DNA from: Ascidiaceihabitans sp.
GTDB taxonomy: Bacteria > Pseudomonadota > Alphaproteobacteria > Rhodobacterales > Rhodobacteraceae
Direction: 5' to 3'
Length of the DNA stretch: 64,000 bases
Assembly: GCA_028825475.1 (NCBI GenBank)
Contig: JAPKAB010000008.1
Location: 32,498-96,497, forward strand
Shown: positions 44,707 to 54,804 of the stretch, one piece after another
How positions within the stretch are numbered: the first letter of the stretch is position 1
Layout: each line of letters starts with the position of its first letter
Made by a program: the position numbers and the translations under genes
Notes under the pieces: model-generated
What the model was told of the DNA's origin: nothing
The model's input: the letters and a program-made list of their open reading frames with translations, nothing else
Databases searched by the model: none

Positions 44707-46074
44707 ATGGTATCTGCCGTCGAGAATATGGCCGCTAACACAAGCTGGTCTGCGCTAGGTAAAGCAACGGACCTGCGCAATCGTATCCTGTTCACCCTTG
44801 GTTTGCTGATCGTATACCGCTTGGGCACATTTATTCCGGTCCCCGGGATTGATGGTGTCGCCCTTCGCCAGTTTATGGAAAGCGCCGGTCAAGGTATTGG
44901 CGGCATGGTTTCTATGTTCACTGGTGGTGCGCTTGGCCGTATGGGTATCTTTGCCCTAGGGATCATGCCCTACATCTCGGCCTCGATCATCGTTCAGCTG
45001 ATGACCTCTATGGTTCCAGCCCTTGAGCAGATGAAGAAAGAGGGCGCGCAGGGCCAGAAGAAGATCAACCAGTACACCCGTTACGGTACAGTCGCTTTGG
45101 CCACTGTGCAGGCTTACGGTTTGTCGGTTGGCTTGTTCAGCGGCGACTTTGTTCAAGACGGCATTACACAGTCCTACTTTATCTTCTCCTGCATGATCAC
45201 TTTGGTCGGCGGTACAATGTTCCTGATGTGGTTGGGTGAGCAAATCACGGCACGCGGCATCGGCAACGGTATCTCCTTGATCATCTTCGTGGGCATTATT
45301 GCTGAAGTTCCAGCAGCATTGGCACAGTTCTTTGCTTCTGGTCGTTCTGGTGCAATCAGCCCCGGTGTTATCATCGGTGTGATTGTTATGGTTATCGGCA
45401 CGATCGCATTCGTTGTGTTCATGGAGCGCGCATTGCGCAAGATCCACATCCAATATCCACGTCGCCAAGTTGGCATGAAGGTATACGATGGCGGCTCGAG
45501 CCACTTGCCAGTCAAGGTTAACCCAGCCGGCGTTATCCCTGCGATTTTCGCAAGCTCATTGTTGTTACTTCCGGTGACCATCAGCACATTCTCTGGCAAC
45601 TCTACGAGCCCAGTGATGTCATGGATGCTCGCGAACTTTGGTCCAGGCCAACCGCTGTACCTCTTGTTCTTCATCGCGATGATCGTGTTCTTTGCTTACT
45701 TTTACACATTCAACGTGTCGTTCAAACCTGATGATGTTGCAGACAACCTGAAAAACCAGAACGGTTTTGTTCCAGGTATCCGCCCGGGTAAGAAGACTGC
45801 TGAATATCTAGAGTATGTTGTGAACCGCGTTCTTGTTCTTGGTGCAGCTTATCTTGCAGCCGTGTGTGTGCTGCCAGAAATTCTACGTGGCCAATTCGCG
45901 ATCCCGTTCTACTTCGGTGGGACATCGGTCTTGATTGTTGTATCTGTGACTATGGATACAATTCAACAAGTGCAAAGCCACCTGCTTGCTCAACAGTACG
46001 AAGGCTTGATTGAAAAATCGAACCTACGTGGCAAAGGTAAAACACGCAAAAAACGGAGCCCGATCCGCAAATGA
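44707..46074 (+). CDS. secY: Protein translocase subunit SecY
   Basis: 455 aa, ten transmembrane helices forming the Sec channel. The plug and first helices are visible from [26 protein letters not shown], and the cytoplasmic loops carry conserved arginines; the C-terminus is basic. An internal ATG at 44728 is a possible alternative start. adk overlaps its end by 4 bases. Confidence 0.97.
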   Translation: MVSAVENMAANTSWSALGKATDLRNRILFTLGLLIVYRLGTFIPVPGIDGVALRQFMESAGQGIGGMVSMFTGGALGRMGIFALGIMPYISASIIVQLMTSMVPALEQMKKEGAQGQKKINQYTRYGTVALATVQAYGLSVGLFSGDFVQDGITQSYFIFSCMITLVGGTMFLMWLGEQITARGIGNGISLIIFVGIIAEVPAALAQFFASGRSGAISPGVIIGVIVMVIGTIAFVVFMERALRKIHIQYPRRQVGMKVYDGGSSHLPVKVNPAGVIPAIFASSLLLLPVTISTFSGNSTSPVMSWMLANFGPGQPLYLLFFIAMIVFFAYFYTFNVSFKPDDVADNLKNQNGFVPGIRPGKKTAEYLEYVVNRVLVLGAAYLAAVCVLPEILRGQFAIPFYFGGTSVLIVVSVTMDTIQQVQSHLLAQQYEGLIEKSNLRGKGKTRKKRSPIRK

Positions 46075-46718
46075 ATATTATCCTGCTTGGACCGCCAGGT
46101 GCGGGTAAAGGGACGCAAGCGCGTCATCTGGTCGAAACACGCGGCATGGTGCAACTGAGCACTGGTGATATGTTGCGCGCTGCCAAAGACAGCGGATCTG
46201 AGATGGGCAAAGTTGTTGCCGATGTCATGGCCCGCGGTGCTTTGGTTACGGATGAAATTGTGATTGGACTGATTCGTGAGCAACTGAACACAGTTAAGGC
46301 CAACGGCTTTATCTTTGACGGTTTCCCACGGACCTTGGCCCAAGCGGATGCACTGACCCAGCTGTTGACCAATGAAGGCGAAAGCCTTGATGCGGTCATC
46401 GAGATGGAAGTGGACGATACAGCACTGGTTGCACGCATCACAGCGCGTTCAACATGTGGCAACTGTGGTGAGGTCTACAACGACAACACCAAACCAGAAC
46501 CAGCTGATGGTAACTGTTCCAACTGTGGTGAAGCAGGGCAATTCCAACGCCGCGCTGACGACAATGAGGAAAGCCTGAAAACGCGCCTCATGGAATATTA
46601 CAAAAAGACATCACCGCTCATTGGTTATTACTATGCCAAAGAGATGCTGAACCGGATTGACGGTTTGGGTGATATCGAAGCCGTGCAAGGCGATATTGCT
46701 GCGGTATTGGATACCTAA
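46071..46718 (+). CDS. adk: Adenylate kinase
   Basis: 215 aa, long form with LID domain. P-loop [11 protein letters not shown] at 7-17; the LID carries two CxxC pairs (CGNC and CSNC), so it should bind structural zinc. Coupled to secY as in many bacteria; normally followed by rpsM, but here an inserted hydrolase gene comes first. Confidence 0.97.
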   Translation: MNIILLGPPGAGKGTQARHLVETRGMVQLSTGDMLRAAKDSGSEMGKVVADVMARGALVTDEIVIGLIREQLNTVKANGFIFDGFPRTLAQADALTQLLTNEGESLDAVIEMEVDDTALVARITARSTCGNCGEVYNDNTKPEPADGNCSNCGEAGQFQRRADDNEESLKTRLMEYYKKTSPLIGYYYAKEMLNRIDGLGDIEAVQGDIAAVLDT

Positions 46719-46770
46719 TTAGGGCCACCCATTGTCGCGGCGCAAATTGTTCAGAACAAGGGGTGTGACG

Positions 46771-47838
46771 ATGAAATGGGTTTTGAGAATAGTTTTGGGA
46801 ATTGCAGCGTTGATCGCTGCAGTTTTTGTTTCTGCTATGCTGATGGGAACATCAGAGCGGCCAATCCCTGATCGCTTGGCGGGATTTCATGAAACCACGC
46901 TGAGTGTCGCGCACCGCAATGTGCCGCTTTCAGTCTTCATGTGGTATCCGGCGACCAGCGATCAGGTGCCTGAACTGATTGGGCAAAACGCTCTTTTCTA
47001 TGGTTTCCACGCCTACCGCGACGGCACTACAGATTCAGAAACGAAACCAGTGGTTCTTCTTTCACACGGATCGGGCGGGAATGCGAAGGGCATCGGATGG
47101 CTAGCAAGTGACCTTGCCACACGCGGATTTGTTGTGCTCGCGGTTAATCATCCTGGCACCACATCACGCGATAGCCTGCCATCCGCGACTATTCGTATTT
47201 GGGAACGACCTGACGATCTAAAGGCGCTGCTGGATTTTGCTCAAGCAGGCCTACCCCTTGGTGTAACAATCGACATGGATCGCGTTGGTGCGGTCGGGTT
47301 CTCACTTGGTGGCTATAGCGTCCTAGGGCTTGGCGGTGCCGAAGTGTCAAAAGCAGGATTTATAGATTATTGTGATCGCTTTCCTGATAAAATCGATTGC
47401 GGATGGATGAACGCCGCTGGCCTTGATCTGAATACGATTGACGAAGCCCGCTATGCGTCTTCAAACCTCGATCCGCGGGTTGGGGCGATCCTCTCGATTG
47501 ACCCTGCGTTGCCTCAAGCATTGAAAGCTGATGGGTTAAGTGCCGTCACCGTTGCCACCAGGATCGTGCAACTTGGCGAAACAGAAACAATACCTGAAGG
47601 TTTGCGGTGGGATAAGGCGGCAATGCAGCTTGTCAAAGGCGAGAGGGTGGTTGTGCCTAACACCTATCACTTCGCCTTTTTGGCGGAATGCAGCCGTCTT
47701 GGCAAAGTAGTGATTTCAATGGGCAGTGAAGAAAACATCTGCTCTGACCAAGGCACACGTGACAGGGGTGAGGTTCATACCGAACTACAACAAATCATAG
47801 GCGGCTTTTTGACGGATAAACTAGGCGCATCAAACTAG
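46771..47838 (+). CDS. Alpha/beta hydrolase (dienelactone hydrolase/PAF-acetylhydrolase-like), membrane-anchored or secreted
   Basis: A 355-residue protein with an N-terminal hydrophobic signal or anchor (about 4-28) and an alpha/beta hydrolase domain: oxyanion segment LLSHGSGGNAKG, nucleophile elbow GFSLGGYS, and a late histidine in NTYHFAF. Two or more cysteines (DYCDRFPDKIDCGW) may form a disulfide, in keeping with a periplasmic site. The ATG at 46771 has an AAGGGGTG SD; the frame opens at 46732 without one. Substrate unknown. It separates adk from rpsM. Confidence 0.78.
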   Translation: MKWVLRIVLGIAALIAAVFVSAMLMGTSERPIPDRLAGFHETTLSVAHRNVPLSVFMWYPATSDQVPELIGQNALFYGFHAYRDGTTDSETKPVVLLSHGSGGNAKGIGWLASDLATRGFVVLAVNHPGTTSRDSLPSATIRIWERPDDLKALLDFAQAGLPLGVTIDMDRVGAVGFSLGGYSVLGLGGAEVSKAGFIDYCDRFPDKIDCGWMNAAGLDLNTIDEARYASSNLDPRVGAILSIDPALPQALKADGLSAVTVATRIVQLGETETIPEGLRWDKAAMQLVKGERVVVPNTYHFAFLAECSRLGKVVISMGSEENICSDQGTRDRGEVHTELQQIIGGFLTDKLGASN

Positions 47839-47848
47839 CTCACGGCCC

Positions 47849-47876
47849 TTGACGCATACAACAAAAGCCAATAATC
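47849..47876 (+). promoter_or_regulatory. Candidate promoter of the rpsM (alpha) block
   Basis: TTGACG and an AATAAT/ATAATC hexamer 15-16 bases downstream, about 160 bases before rpsM. Needed after the inserted hydrolase gene. The spacing is slightly short. Confidence 0.4.
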
Positions 47877-47991
47877 AGCCCTATCTCTAGCGAGAATCAA
47901 ACCGTGTGGCGGACTGTGTCCAAAATACGGGATCACCTGATCAGCTAAGGTTCGCAGGTATTCGTACCATCGGGCTTCTGTTGTGAAAAAA

Positions 47992-48011
47992 GGGTCCGGA
48001 ACTACGGACCC
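47992..48011 (+). promoter_or_regulatory. Hairpin just upstream of rpsM
   Basis: GGGTCCG / CGGACCC, 7 perfect pairs with a 6-base loop, ending 22 bases before the GTG start and next to the AAAAGGAA Shine-Dalgarno. A plausible translational control site (S4 represses the alpha operon in Escherichia coli) or a stability element. Confidence 0.4.
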
Positions 48012-48033
48012 GCAACTAAAAGGAATTGCACAC

Positions 48034-48402
48034 GTGGCACGTATTGCCGGCGTAAACATCCCGACTGCAAAGCGGGTTCCAATCGCCCTAACATATATCA
48101 CCGGTATCGGTACAACTTCAGCTCAAGCAATCTGCGAAGCTGTTGGCATTGACGCGACTCGTCGCGTTAACGAATTGTCTGATGACGAAGTTCTAAAAGT
48201 TCGTGAACATATCGACGCAAACTTCACTGTTGAAGGTGACTTGCGTCGTGACACGACAATGAACATCAAGCGTCTTATGGACCTTGGTTGCTACCGTGGC
48301 TTGCGTCACCGTCGTAACCTTCCTGTTCGTGGTCAGCGCACTCACACTAATGCTCGTACTCGCAAAGGCCCTGCAAAGGCCATTGCTGGTAAGAAGAAAT
48401 AA
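48034..48402 (+). CDS. rpsM: 30S ribosomal protein S13
   Basis: 122 aa starting with a GTG codon ([16 protein letters not shown]), chosen because family members begin exactly here and AAAAGGAA precedes it; the frame opens upstream at 47983 without family support. Conserved [25 protein letters not shown] at the C-terminus contacts P-site tRNA. Confidence 0.96.
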   Translation: MARIAGVNIPTAKRVPIALTYITGIGTTSAQAICEAVGIDATRRVNELSDDEVLKVREHIDANFTVEGDLRRDTTMNIKRLMDLGCYRGLRHRRNLPVRGQRTHTNARTRKGPAKAIAGKKK

Positions 48403-48416
48403 GGGAGCTCTGATTA

Positions 48417-48806
48417 ATGGCACGTGAAAAAATTCGCGCGAAGAAAAAAGAGCGCAAAAATATCGCCGCAGGTGTGGTGCATGTTAACTCTTCTTTCAAC
48501 AACACAAAAATCTTGATCTCAGACGTTCAAGGCAACGCAATTGCATGGTCTTCTGCCGGCACGATGGGCTTCAAAGGCTCACGTAAATCTACGCCATACG
48601 CGGCGCAGATGGCTGCTGAAGATGTGGCTAAGAAAGCTCAAGACCACGGCGTGAAAACGCTTGAAGTCGAAATTCAAGGCCCAGGTTCTGGTCGTGAAAG
48701 CGCACTACGCGCTTTGGCTGCTGCTGGTTTCAACATCACATCTATCCGTGACGTTACACCAATGGCTCACAACGGCTGCCGCCCACCAAAGCGTCGTCGC
48801 GTTTAA
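48417..48806 (+). CDS. rpsK: 30S ribosomal protein S11
   Basis: 129 aa; [22 protein letters not shown] and the terminal [12 protein letters not shown] are diagnostic. Platform of the 30S subunit. Confidence 0.98.
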   Translation: MAREKIRAKKKERKNIAAGVVHVNSSFNNTKILISDVQGNAIAWSSAGTMGFKGSRKSTPYAAQMAAEDVAKKAQDHGVKTLEVEIQGPGSGRESALRALAAAGFNITSIRDVTPMAHNGCRPPKRRRV

Positions 48807-48918
48807 GCTATTTAGTACGGTTGGGGCCGCGTGATTTACGCGGCCCCAATCCGCATTTCTGAAACCTCGGGCGCTTTTGTCTTTGGGACATGAGGCAAAA
48901 GCTAGAATGGAGGGACGT

Positions 48919-49935
48919 ATGATCCACAAGAATTGGGCTGAGTTGATCAAGCCACAACAATTGGAAGTAAAGCCAGGTAACGATCCTGCGCGCCAAGCAA
49001 CAGTTGTTGCTGAGCCGCTGGAACGTGGTTTTGGTTTGACAATGGGCAATGCCCTGCGTCGCGTATTGATGAGCTCGCTTCAGGGCGCAGCAATCACATC
49101 TGTACAAATCGACAATGTTCTTCACGAATTCTCCAGCGTTGCTGGCGTACGTGAAGATGTCACAGACATCGTTTTGAACCTCAAGCAGGTTGCCCTGCGT
49201 ATGGAAGTTGAAGGACCTAAGCGTCTTTCTATCTCCGCAAAAGGTCCAGGCGTTGTAACAGCAGGTGACATCAGCGAATCTGCTGGTATCGAAATCCTGA
49301 ACCGTGATCACGTCATCTGCCACCTAGACGATGGTGCAGATGTATTCATGGAACTGACTGTGAATACTGGCAAAGGCTATGTCGCTGCCGACAAAAACAA
49401 GCCAGAAGATGCACCAATCGGTCTTATTCCGATCGATGCGATCTACTCGCCTGTTAAGAAAGTTTCTTATGACGTTCAGCCGACCCGCGAAGGTCAAGTG
49501 TTGGATTATGACAAACTTACCATGAAGATCGAAACAGATGGCTCCATCACGCCGGACGACGCTGTAGCATTTGCTGCACGTATCCTGCAGGATCAGCTTG
49601 GTATCTTTGTGAACTTTGATGAGCCAGAATCAGCGTCCCGCGCGGACGAAGATGATGGTCTTGAGTTCAACCCGTTGCTTCTTAAGAAAGTTGACGAGTT
49701 GGAATTGTCTGTTCGTTCAGCAAACTGCCTGAAGAACGACAACATCGTTTACATCGGCGATTTGATCCAAAAGACCGAAGCAGAAATGCTGCGCACTCCA
49801 AACTTTGGCCGCAAATCTTTGAACGAGATCAAAGAAGTGTTGTCAGGCATGGGTCTGCACCTAGGCATGGACGTAGAGGACTGGCCACCGGACAACATCG
49901 AAGATTTGGCTAAAAAGTTTGAAGACAACTTTTAA
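48919..49935 (+). CDS. rpoA: RNA polymerase alpha subunit
   Basis: 338 aa. The N-terminal dimerisation domain ([23 protein letters not shown]) and the C-terminal domain, which binds UP elements and activators ([23 protein letters not shown]...[16 protein letters not shown]), are both intact. Start at 48919 ([12 protein letters not shown]) behind GGAGGGACGT; a further in-frame ATG at 48877 is rejected. Confidence 0.98.
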   Translation: MIHKNWAELIKPQQLEVKPGNDPARQATVVAEPLERGFGLTMGNALRRVLMSSLQGAAITSVQIDNVLHEFSSVAGVREDVTDIVLNLKQVALRMEVEGPKRLSISAKGPGVVTAGDISESAGIEILNRDHVICHLDDGADVFMELTVNTGKGYVAADKNKPEDAPIGLIPIDAIYSPVKKVSYDVQPTREGQVLDYDKLTMKIETDGSITPDDAVAFAARILQDQLGIFVNFDEPESASRADEDDGLEFNPLLLKKVDELELSVRSANCLKNDNIVYIGDLIQKTEAEMLRTPNFGRKSLNEIKEVLSGMGLHLGMDVEDWPPDNIEDLAKKFEDNF

Positions 49936-49995
49936 GTAATACCGGTGTGGCGGGCCATGTGCTCGCCACACCAAACCGGTCTTGTGTAAGTGTTT

Positions 49996-50038
49996 GCACC
50001 TACGTAATACCGACACGATACCGATGTTATACCGATAC
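49996..50038. repeat. ATACCGA array upstream of rplQ (three units, 11-bp period)
   Basis: ATACCGA at 50007-50013, 50018-50024 and 50029-50035, matching the rpmC array in order, spacing and flanking bases (both begin GCAC-TACGT). It separates rpoA from rplQ, usually direct neighbours. No strong promoter is seen after it, only a TACGAT at 50053-50058. Confidence 0.8.
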
Positions 50039-50148
50039 TCGATTTAGCGTCATACGATGGGCATCTGCCCCAAGGAGAGTCAGCGACACGCATCGCGGGC
50101 CAGACAAAGTAAAAACGCTCGTAGAGAGCACATTTGGAGATTAAGACT

Positions 50149-50565
50149 ATGCGTCACGCACGTGGATACCGCCGCCTGAACCGTACACACGAACACCGTA
50201 AAGCGTTGTTCTCAAACATGGCTGGCTCGCTCATCGAACATGAGCAAATCAAAACAACTTTGCCAAAAGCAAAAGAACTGCGCCCAATCATTGAGAAGAT
50301 GATTACATTGGCGAAACGCGGCGATCTACACGCCCGTCGTCAGGCCGCTTCTAAGCTGAAGCAAGACCAATATGTTTCAAAATTGTTTGACATCTTGGGC
50401 CCACGCTACAAAGACCGCCAAGGTGGTTATGTCCGTGTTCTCAAAGCTGGTTTCCGTTATGGCGACATGGCACCGATGGCGATCATCGAATTTGTTGACC
50501 GCGACCGCGATGCTAAAGGCGCAGGCGACAAAGCACGCGTAGCTGAAGAAGCAAACGCGGAATAA
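50149..50565 (+). CDS. rplQ: 50S ribosomal protein L17
   Basis: 138 aa with [20 protein letters not shown] at the start and a [18 protein letters not shown] segment, plus an acidic/Ala-rich tail. Start at 50149 behind TTGGAGATT. Last gene of the ribosomal region. Confidence 0.97.
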   Translation: MRHARGYRRLNRTHEHRKALFSNMAGSLIEHEQIKTTLPKAKELRPIIEKMITLAKRGDLHARRQAASKLKQDQYVSKLFDILGPRYKDRQGGYVRVLKAGFRYGDMAPMAIIEFVDRDRDAKGAGDKARVAEEANAE

Positions 50566-50593
50566 GAATTACGCAACCTTCTTGGTTGTTTGC

Positions 50594-50624
50594 AAAGCCC
50601 TCGCTGTTTCAGCGGGGGCTTTTT
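50594..50624 (+). terminator. Terminator after rplQ
   Basis: AAAGCCCTCGCTG pairs with CAGCGGGGGCTTT around a TTT loop, then T run. Ends the ribosomal superoperon. Confidence 0.88.
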
Positions 50625-50684
50625 GCATTTCTGCTTTCGTGGCAGGGGTTGCATGACCCGCTGGGCCTGCGCATATAATTTAAC

Positions 50685-52064
50685 ATGAAATACTTTATTG
50701 CATTGTTCGTCGCTCTTGGTTTTGCCGCACCTGTGTGGGCAGAGCAAAAAGTTCCCCAGTCACAAATGGAAATCCAACTCAGCTTTGTGCCGCTGGTGAA
50801 ACAGGCTGCACCGGCCGTGGTGAATATCTATGCGACACGCGTGACCGAGGCGCGCGGCAATAGCTATCTGGACGATCCATTTTTTCAGCGGTTCTTTGAG
50901 GGTGCCGCACCTGAACCACGGGCGCAGAATTCATTGGGATCTGGCGTGATCCTATCGCCTGATGGGATTGTCGTGTCCAACTATCATGTGGTTGGTATGG
51001 CAACTGACATCCGCGTTGTCCTTAATGATCGGCGTGAATATTCCGCCCGTGTTTTGTTGGGGGACGAGGCAAGCGATCTTGCAATCCTGCAGCTTGAGGA
51101 TGCGAGCGACTTGCCCAGCCTTGCACTGCGCACCAGCGACGATGTACAAGTTGGTGAGTTAACCCTCGCAATCGGAAATCCCTTTGGTGTGGGCCAGACT
51201 GTCAGCAGCGGTATCATCTCTGGCTTAGCGCGTTCAGGTGGTTCTGGTGGCAATGGCACAGGCTATTTCATCCAGACAGATGCGCCCATCAATCCTGGGA
51301 ACTCTGGTGGTGCGTTGATCGATATGGCCGGACGTTTGATAGGCATCAATACATCTATCTTGACCAGATCAGGTGGGTCCAATGGGATTGGGTTTGCCAT
51401 ACCCTCAGACCTTGTTGCGGAGTTTGTCACTCAGGCCAAAGCAGGCAGCGACAGATTTCACCGTGCTTGGGCAGGCGTGTCTGGTCAGGTTCTGGACTAC
51501 GATATGGCGGCCTCCTTTGGTCTCGATCGATCAGGGGGGATCATCATTACAGACCTTCATCCAGCCAGCCCATTTGGTGCGGCAGGTTTTGAAGTTGGTG
51601 ACGTGATTACAGCCGTCGATGGCCAACCGGTAATTTCCGGCGGTGAGATGTTGTTTCGAATGAGTGTGGGGGGCATTGGCAATACTGCCGTGGTAACTCG
51701 TACCCGAAATGGCGAAGCGTCTGATGTCACGGTTGAGTTGATTTCAGCACCCGACGATCCGCCACGCGATTTTACTGTACTCGGTGACGATGCAATTTTG
51801 ACTGGGCTTGAGTTGGCCTTGGTCAATCCAGCCGTTAGCGATGAAATGGGATTGTCCGCCAATGCTGCGGGCGTTGTTGTTGTAAACACGGGCCCAATCG
51901 CTGTGCAAGTTGGGCTACGCCGTGGTGACATCATTGAAGCCGTGAACTCAAAGGTCGTTGAAATCCCTAGCGATGTGCGTGAGGGGCTAACAAACTCTGA
52001 CCGTGGTGTGCGTCTTGATATCATACGCGGTGGCAGTCGCGTTCAACTTAGGTTCCGTTTGTAA
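50685..52064 (+). CDS. Deg/HtrA family periplasmic serine protease
   Basis: A 459-aa precursor with signal peptide (about 1-19, cut after VWA), a trypsin-like domain with triad H101 (SNYHVV), D131 (SDLAIL) and S207 (GNSGG), and two PDZ domains (about 255-345 and 370-455). It degrades or refolds damaged envelope proteins. Shortish DegQ/DegP-like length. TAATG overlap with rarA. Confidence 0.92.
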   Translation: MKYFIALFVALGFAAPVWAEQKVPQSQMEIQLSFVPLVKQAAPAVVNIYATRVTEARGNSYLDDPFFQRFFEGAAPEPRAQNSLGSGVILSPDGIVVSNYHVVGMATDIRVVLNDRREYSARVLLGDEASDLAILQLEDASDLPSLALRTSDDVQVGELTLAIGNPFGVGQTVSSGIISGLARSGGSGGNGTGYFIQTDAPINPGNSGGALIDMAGRLIGINTSILTRSGGSNGIGFAIPSDLVAEFVTQAKAGSDRFHRAWAGVSGQVLDYDMAASFGLDRSGGIIITDLHPASPFGAAGFEVGDVITAVDGQPVISGGEMLFRMSVGGIGNTAVVTRTRNGEASDVTVELISAPDDPPRDFTVLGDDAILTGLELALVNPAVSDEMGLSANAAGVVVVNTGPIAVQVGLRRGDIIEAVNSKVVEIPSDVREGLTNSDRGVRLDIIRGGSRVQLRFRL

Positions 52065-53365
52065 TGGCCGATTTATTTGGTCCCCCTCCCGCGATCGACA
52101 TGCCGCGACCTTTGGCTGATCGCTTGCGCCCCAAAGCGTTGGACGAGGTGATTGGTCAATCTCAAGTGTTGGGCGCAGATGCGCCGCTCACCGTCATGTT
52201 GGGTGCTGGCGCATTAACCTCCCTCATATTTTGGGGTCCTCCGGGTGTTGGGAAAACAACAATTGCGCGTTTGTTAGCTAACGAAACCGATCTGCATTTT
52301 GTCCAAATCTCGGCAATCTTTACCGGTGTTCCTGATCTGAAAAAAATATTTGAGGCCGCACGGATTCGTCGCCAAAACGGGCAGGGAACCCTGTTGTTTG
52401 TGGACGAAATCCATCGCTTTAACAAAGCACAGCAAGACGGGTTCCTTCCACACATGGAAGACGGCACGATCCTTTTAGTGGGTGCAACGACGGAAAACCC
52501 ATCGTTCGAGTTAAACGCAGCGGTCCTGTCGCGGTCTCAAGTGTTGGTGTTAGAGCGCCTTGATCGTGCCGATCTTGAGCTGTTGGCCCAACGGGCAGAG
52601 CAAGAGTTAGAATGCCAACTGCCTTTGGATCAGCCCGCGCGCGAAGCACTGCTTGAGATGGCCGATGGTGATGGGCGGACGTTGTTGAATCTGATCGAAC
52701 AGGTTGCAGCGTGGGAAACAGACACAAAGTTTGACAAGGCCACATTATCTACACGGCTGATGCGTCGCGCTGCGCAATACGACAAAAGTGGTGACTCACA
52801 TTACAACTTGATCAGCGCCCTACATAAATCGGTGCGCGGCTCTGATCCGGATGCGGCGCTTTATTGGTTCGCGCGTATGCTTGAGGGCGGCGAAGATCCA
52901 CGTTTCTTGGCGCGCCGCATCACACGCATGGCTGTTGAGGACATCGGTCTTGCCGATCCGCAGGCCCAAGGTGTGTGCCTGCAGAGTTGGGAAACCTATG
53001 AACGTCTTGGCAGCCCAGAAGGGGAATTGGCTTTGGCTCAGGCTGTGACCTATCTGGCATTGGCCCCTAAATCCAACGCGACCTACGTGGCTTATAAGGC
53101 TGCGCGCAACGCCGCCAAACAAACGGGATCAGAGCCACCACCCAAGCACATCTTAAACGGTGCTACATCTTTGATGAAAGATCAGGGATACGGTGCGGGT
53201 TATGCATATGATCATGATGCCGAAGATGGGTTTTCTGGGCAGAACTACTTCCCTGACACGATGAACCGGCCTGAGTTCTATGTGCCTGTCGAACGTGGCC
53301 ACGAGCGCGAGTTAAAGAAGCGGGTCGACTATTTCGCAAAGCTGCGGGCCAAGCGCGAACAGTGA
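52064..53365 (+). CDS. rarA: Replication-associated recombination protein A (RarA/MgsA)
   Basis: 433 aa AAA+ ATPase of the RarA/WRNIP1 family acting at stalled forks. Walker A GPPGVGKTT near residue 60, Walker B LLFVDEIHRFNK near 110, and the C-terminal tetramerisation domain with KSVRGSDPDAALYWFARMLEGGEDPRF. Coupled to the Deg protease gene by overlapping stop and start. Confidence 0.95.
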   Translation: MADLFGPPPAIDMPRPLADRLRPKALDEVIGQSQVLGADAPLTVMLGAGALTSLIFWGPPGVGKTTIARLLANETDLHFVQISAIFTGVPDLKKIFEAARIRRQNGQGTLLFVDEIHRFNKAQQDGFLPHMEDGTILLVGATTENPSFELNAAVLSRSQVLVLERLDRADLELLAQRAEQELECQLPLDQPAREALLEMADGDGRTLLNLIEQVAAWETDTKFDKATLSTRLMRRAAQYDKSGDSHYNLISALHKSVRGSDPDAALYWFARMLEGGEDPRFLARRITRMAVEDIGLADPQAQGVCLQSWETYERLGSPEGELALAQAVTYLALAPKSNATYVAYKAARNAAKQTGSEPPPKHILNGATSLMKDQGYGAGYAYDHDAEDGFSGQNYFPDTMNRPEFYVPVERGHERELKKRVDYFAKLRAKREQ

Positions 53366-53407
53366 CGCAAGGTTGACAAGTGGCGCGGTAAGCGCGACAG
53401 ACCCCTG

Positions 53408-53767
53408 ATGATGAAAACGATGATCTTTGTGGCCCTTGGTGGGGCCGTGGGCGCAAGCCTGCGATACCTTGTGGGGTTGGCTGTTGCCTTTCCCATGGGC
53501 ACGTTGGCCGTCAATATCATCGGTTCATTCGCGATTGGCCTGTTGTGGGCCGGGTTCGCGGAGAAAGAAATTCCCTACCTGATGCCCCTGTTGATGACAG
53601 GTGTCTTGGGTGGTTTCACGACCTTTTCAGCCTTCTCTCTTGATACCCTGCGCTTGATGCAAGACGGGCGGATCGGGGCGGCTGGGGTTTATGTATTGGC
53701 GTCAGTGGTATTGTCCCTGATCGCATGTTTTGTGGGCCTTTGGCTCATCAAAGGAGGTACGGCATGA
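53408..53767 (+). CDS. crcB: Fluoride channel CrcB/FluC
   Basis: 119 aa, four transmembrane helices; family motifs GGAVGASLRYLVG, GTLAVNIIGSFAIG and GFTTFSAFSLD with the phenylalanine box and Na-site glycines. Exports fluoride. Two adjacent ATGs at the start. No fluoride riboswitch was found upstream. ATGA overlap with rluC. Confidence 0.95.
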   Translation: MMKTMIFVALGGAVGASLRYLVGLAVAFPMGTLAVNIIGSFAIGLLWAGFAEKEIPYLMPLLMTGVLGGFTTFSAFSLDTLRLMQDGRIGAAGVYVLASVVLSLIACFVGLWLIKGGTA

Positions 53768-54804
53768 GCCGTGTTCAAACCGTAATCGTTGGCGAAGACG
53801 AAGGCGATCAACGCCTAGATCGCTGGTTCAAGAAGCGCTTTCCCCATATCCCGCAGGGGTTGGTTCAAAAGATGTGCCGCAAGGGTGATTTGCGTGTGGA
53901 TGGTGGGCGCGTAAAGCCTGTTACCCGCGTCGAAGTTGGCCAGTCCGTGCGGATTCCGCCATTGCCTGACAATCAAGCACCGCCCCCAGAGGCCAAGACC
54001 CGCGTGTCTGATGCAGACCGCAAGATGATCCAAGCCTGCGTGATCTATAAAGATGACCACGTTATCGCGATCAACAAACCTGCAGGTCTTGCGACGCAAG
54101 GTGGCACAGGCCACACCCGTCACGTTGACGGCATGTGCGAAGCATTGAAATTTGACATGGATGAAAAGCCACGTCTGGTACACCGTTTGGATAAGGACAC
54201 CTCTGGTGTTCTTTTGTTGGCACGTACCCGCACTGCGGCTCAGTCTTTGACAGCATCATTGCGTCACCGTGAAACCCGCAAGATCTACTGGGCTTTGGTG
54301 GCCGGTGTTCCAACGCCTTATGTTGGCGAAGTGAAGTACGGCTTGGTCAAAGCTGGTGGCCGTGGCGGAAGCGGTGAAGGCGAAAAGATGATTGCTGTAC
54401 ACCCGCGTGATGTCGACAAAACCGTTGGCGCGAAACGTGCCAGCACGCTATATGCAACGCTGTACCGTGTGGCATCCCGTGCTGCATGGGTTGCGATGGA
54501 ACCCCTGACAGGCCGTACGCACCAGTTGCGCGCGCACATGGCTGAGATAGGGCATCCGATCATCGGTGATGGTAAATACGGCGGCTCTGGTCAGGAGAAC
54601 ATGGGTGATGGTTGGGGTGCCCAATTGGGTGGCGTGATATCTAAGAAGTTGCACCTACATGCCCGTCACATGCGTTTTGAACACCCGATCACACGTAAAG
54701 AGATCAAGGTGACGGCTGAATTGCCCGAACATATGGAAAACAGCTGGGATACCTTTGGCTGGACCAATGATTTGGCATCAGAAGATCCGTTTGAGAACAT
54801 TTAA
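53764..54804 (+). CDS. rluC: RluA-family pseudouridine synthase (RluC-like)
   Basis: 346 aa with an N-terminal S4 domain (about 15-70) and catalytic D143 in HRLDKDTSG. Expected to modify 23S rRNA at several uridines (RluC) though RluD-type specificity cannot be excluded. Start at 53764 by the ATGA overlap with crcB; the frame open from 53725 lies in crcB. The HAD gene follows directly. Confidence 0.9.
   Translation: MSRVQTVIVGEDEGDQRLDRWFKKRFPHIPQGLVQKMCRKGDLRVDGGRVKPVTRVEVGQSVRIPPLPDNQAPPPEAKTRVSDADRKMIQACVIYKDDHVIAINKPAGLATQGGTGHTRHVDGMCEALKFDMDEKPRLVHRLDKDTSGVLLLARTRTAAQSLTASLRHRETRKIYWALVAGVPTPYVGEVKYGLVKAGGRGGSGEGEKMIAVHPRDVDKTVGAKRASTLYATLYRVASRAAWVAMEPLTGRTHQLRAHMAEIGHPIIGDGKYGGSGQENMGDGWGAQLGGVISKKLHLHARHMRFEHPITRKEIKVTAELPEHMENSWDTFGWTNDLASEDPFENI

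Noticed and set aside
49947..50144. 65-codon open frame over the second ATACCGA array
   Set aside because: Same reason: repeat-derived reading frame without initiation signals.
53366..53410. Fluoride riboswitch upstream of crcB
   Set aside because: The 42-base gap lacks the conserved aptamer pattern.
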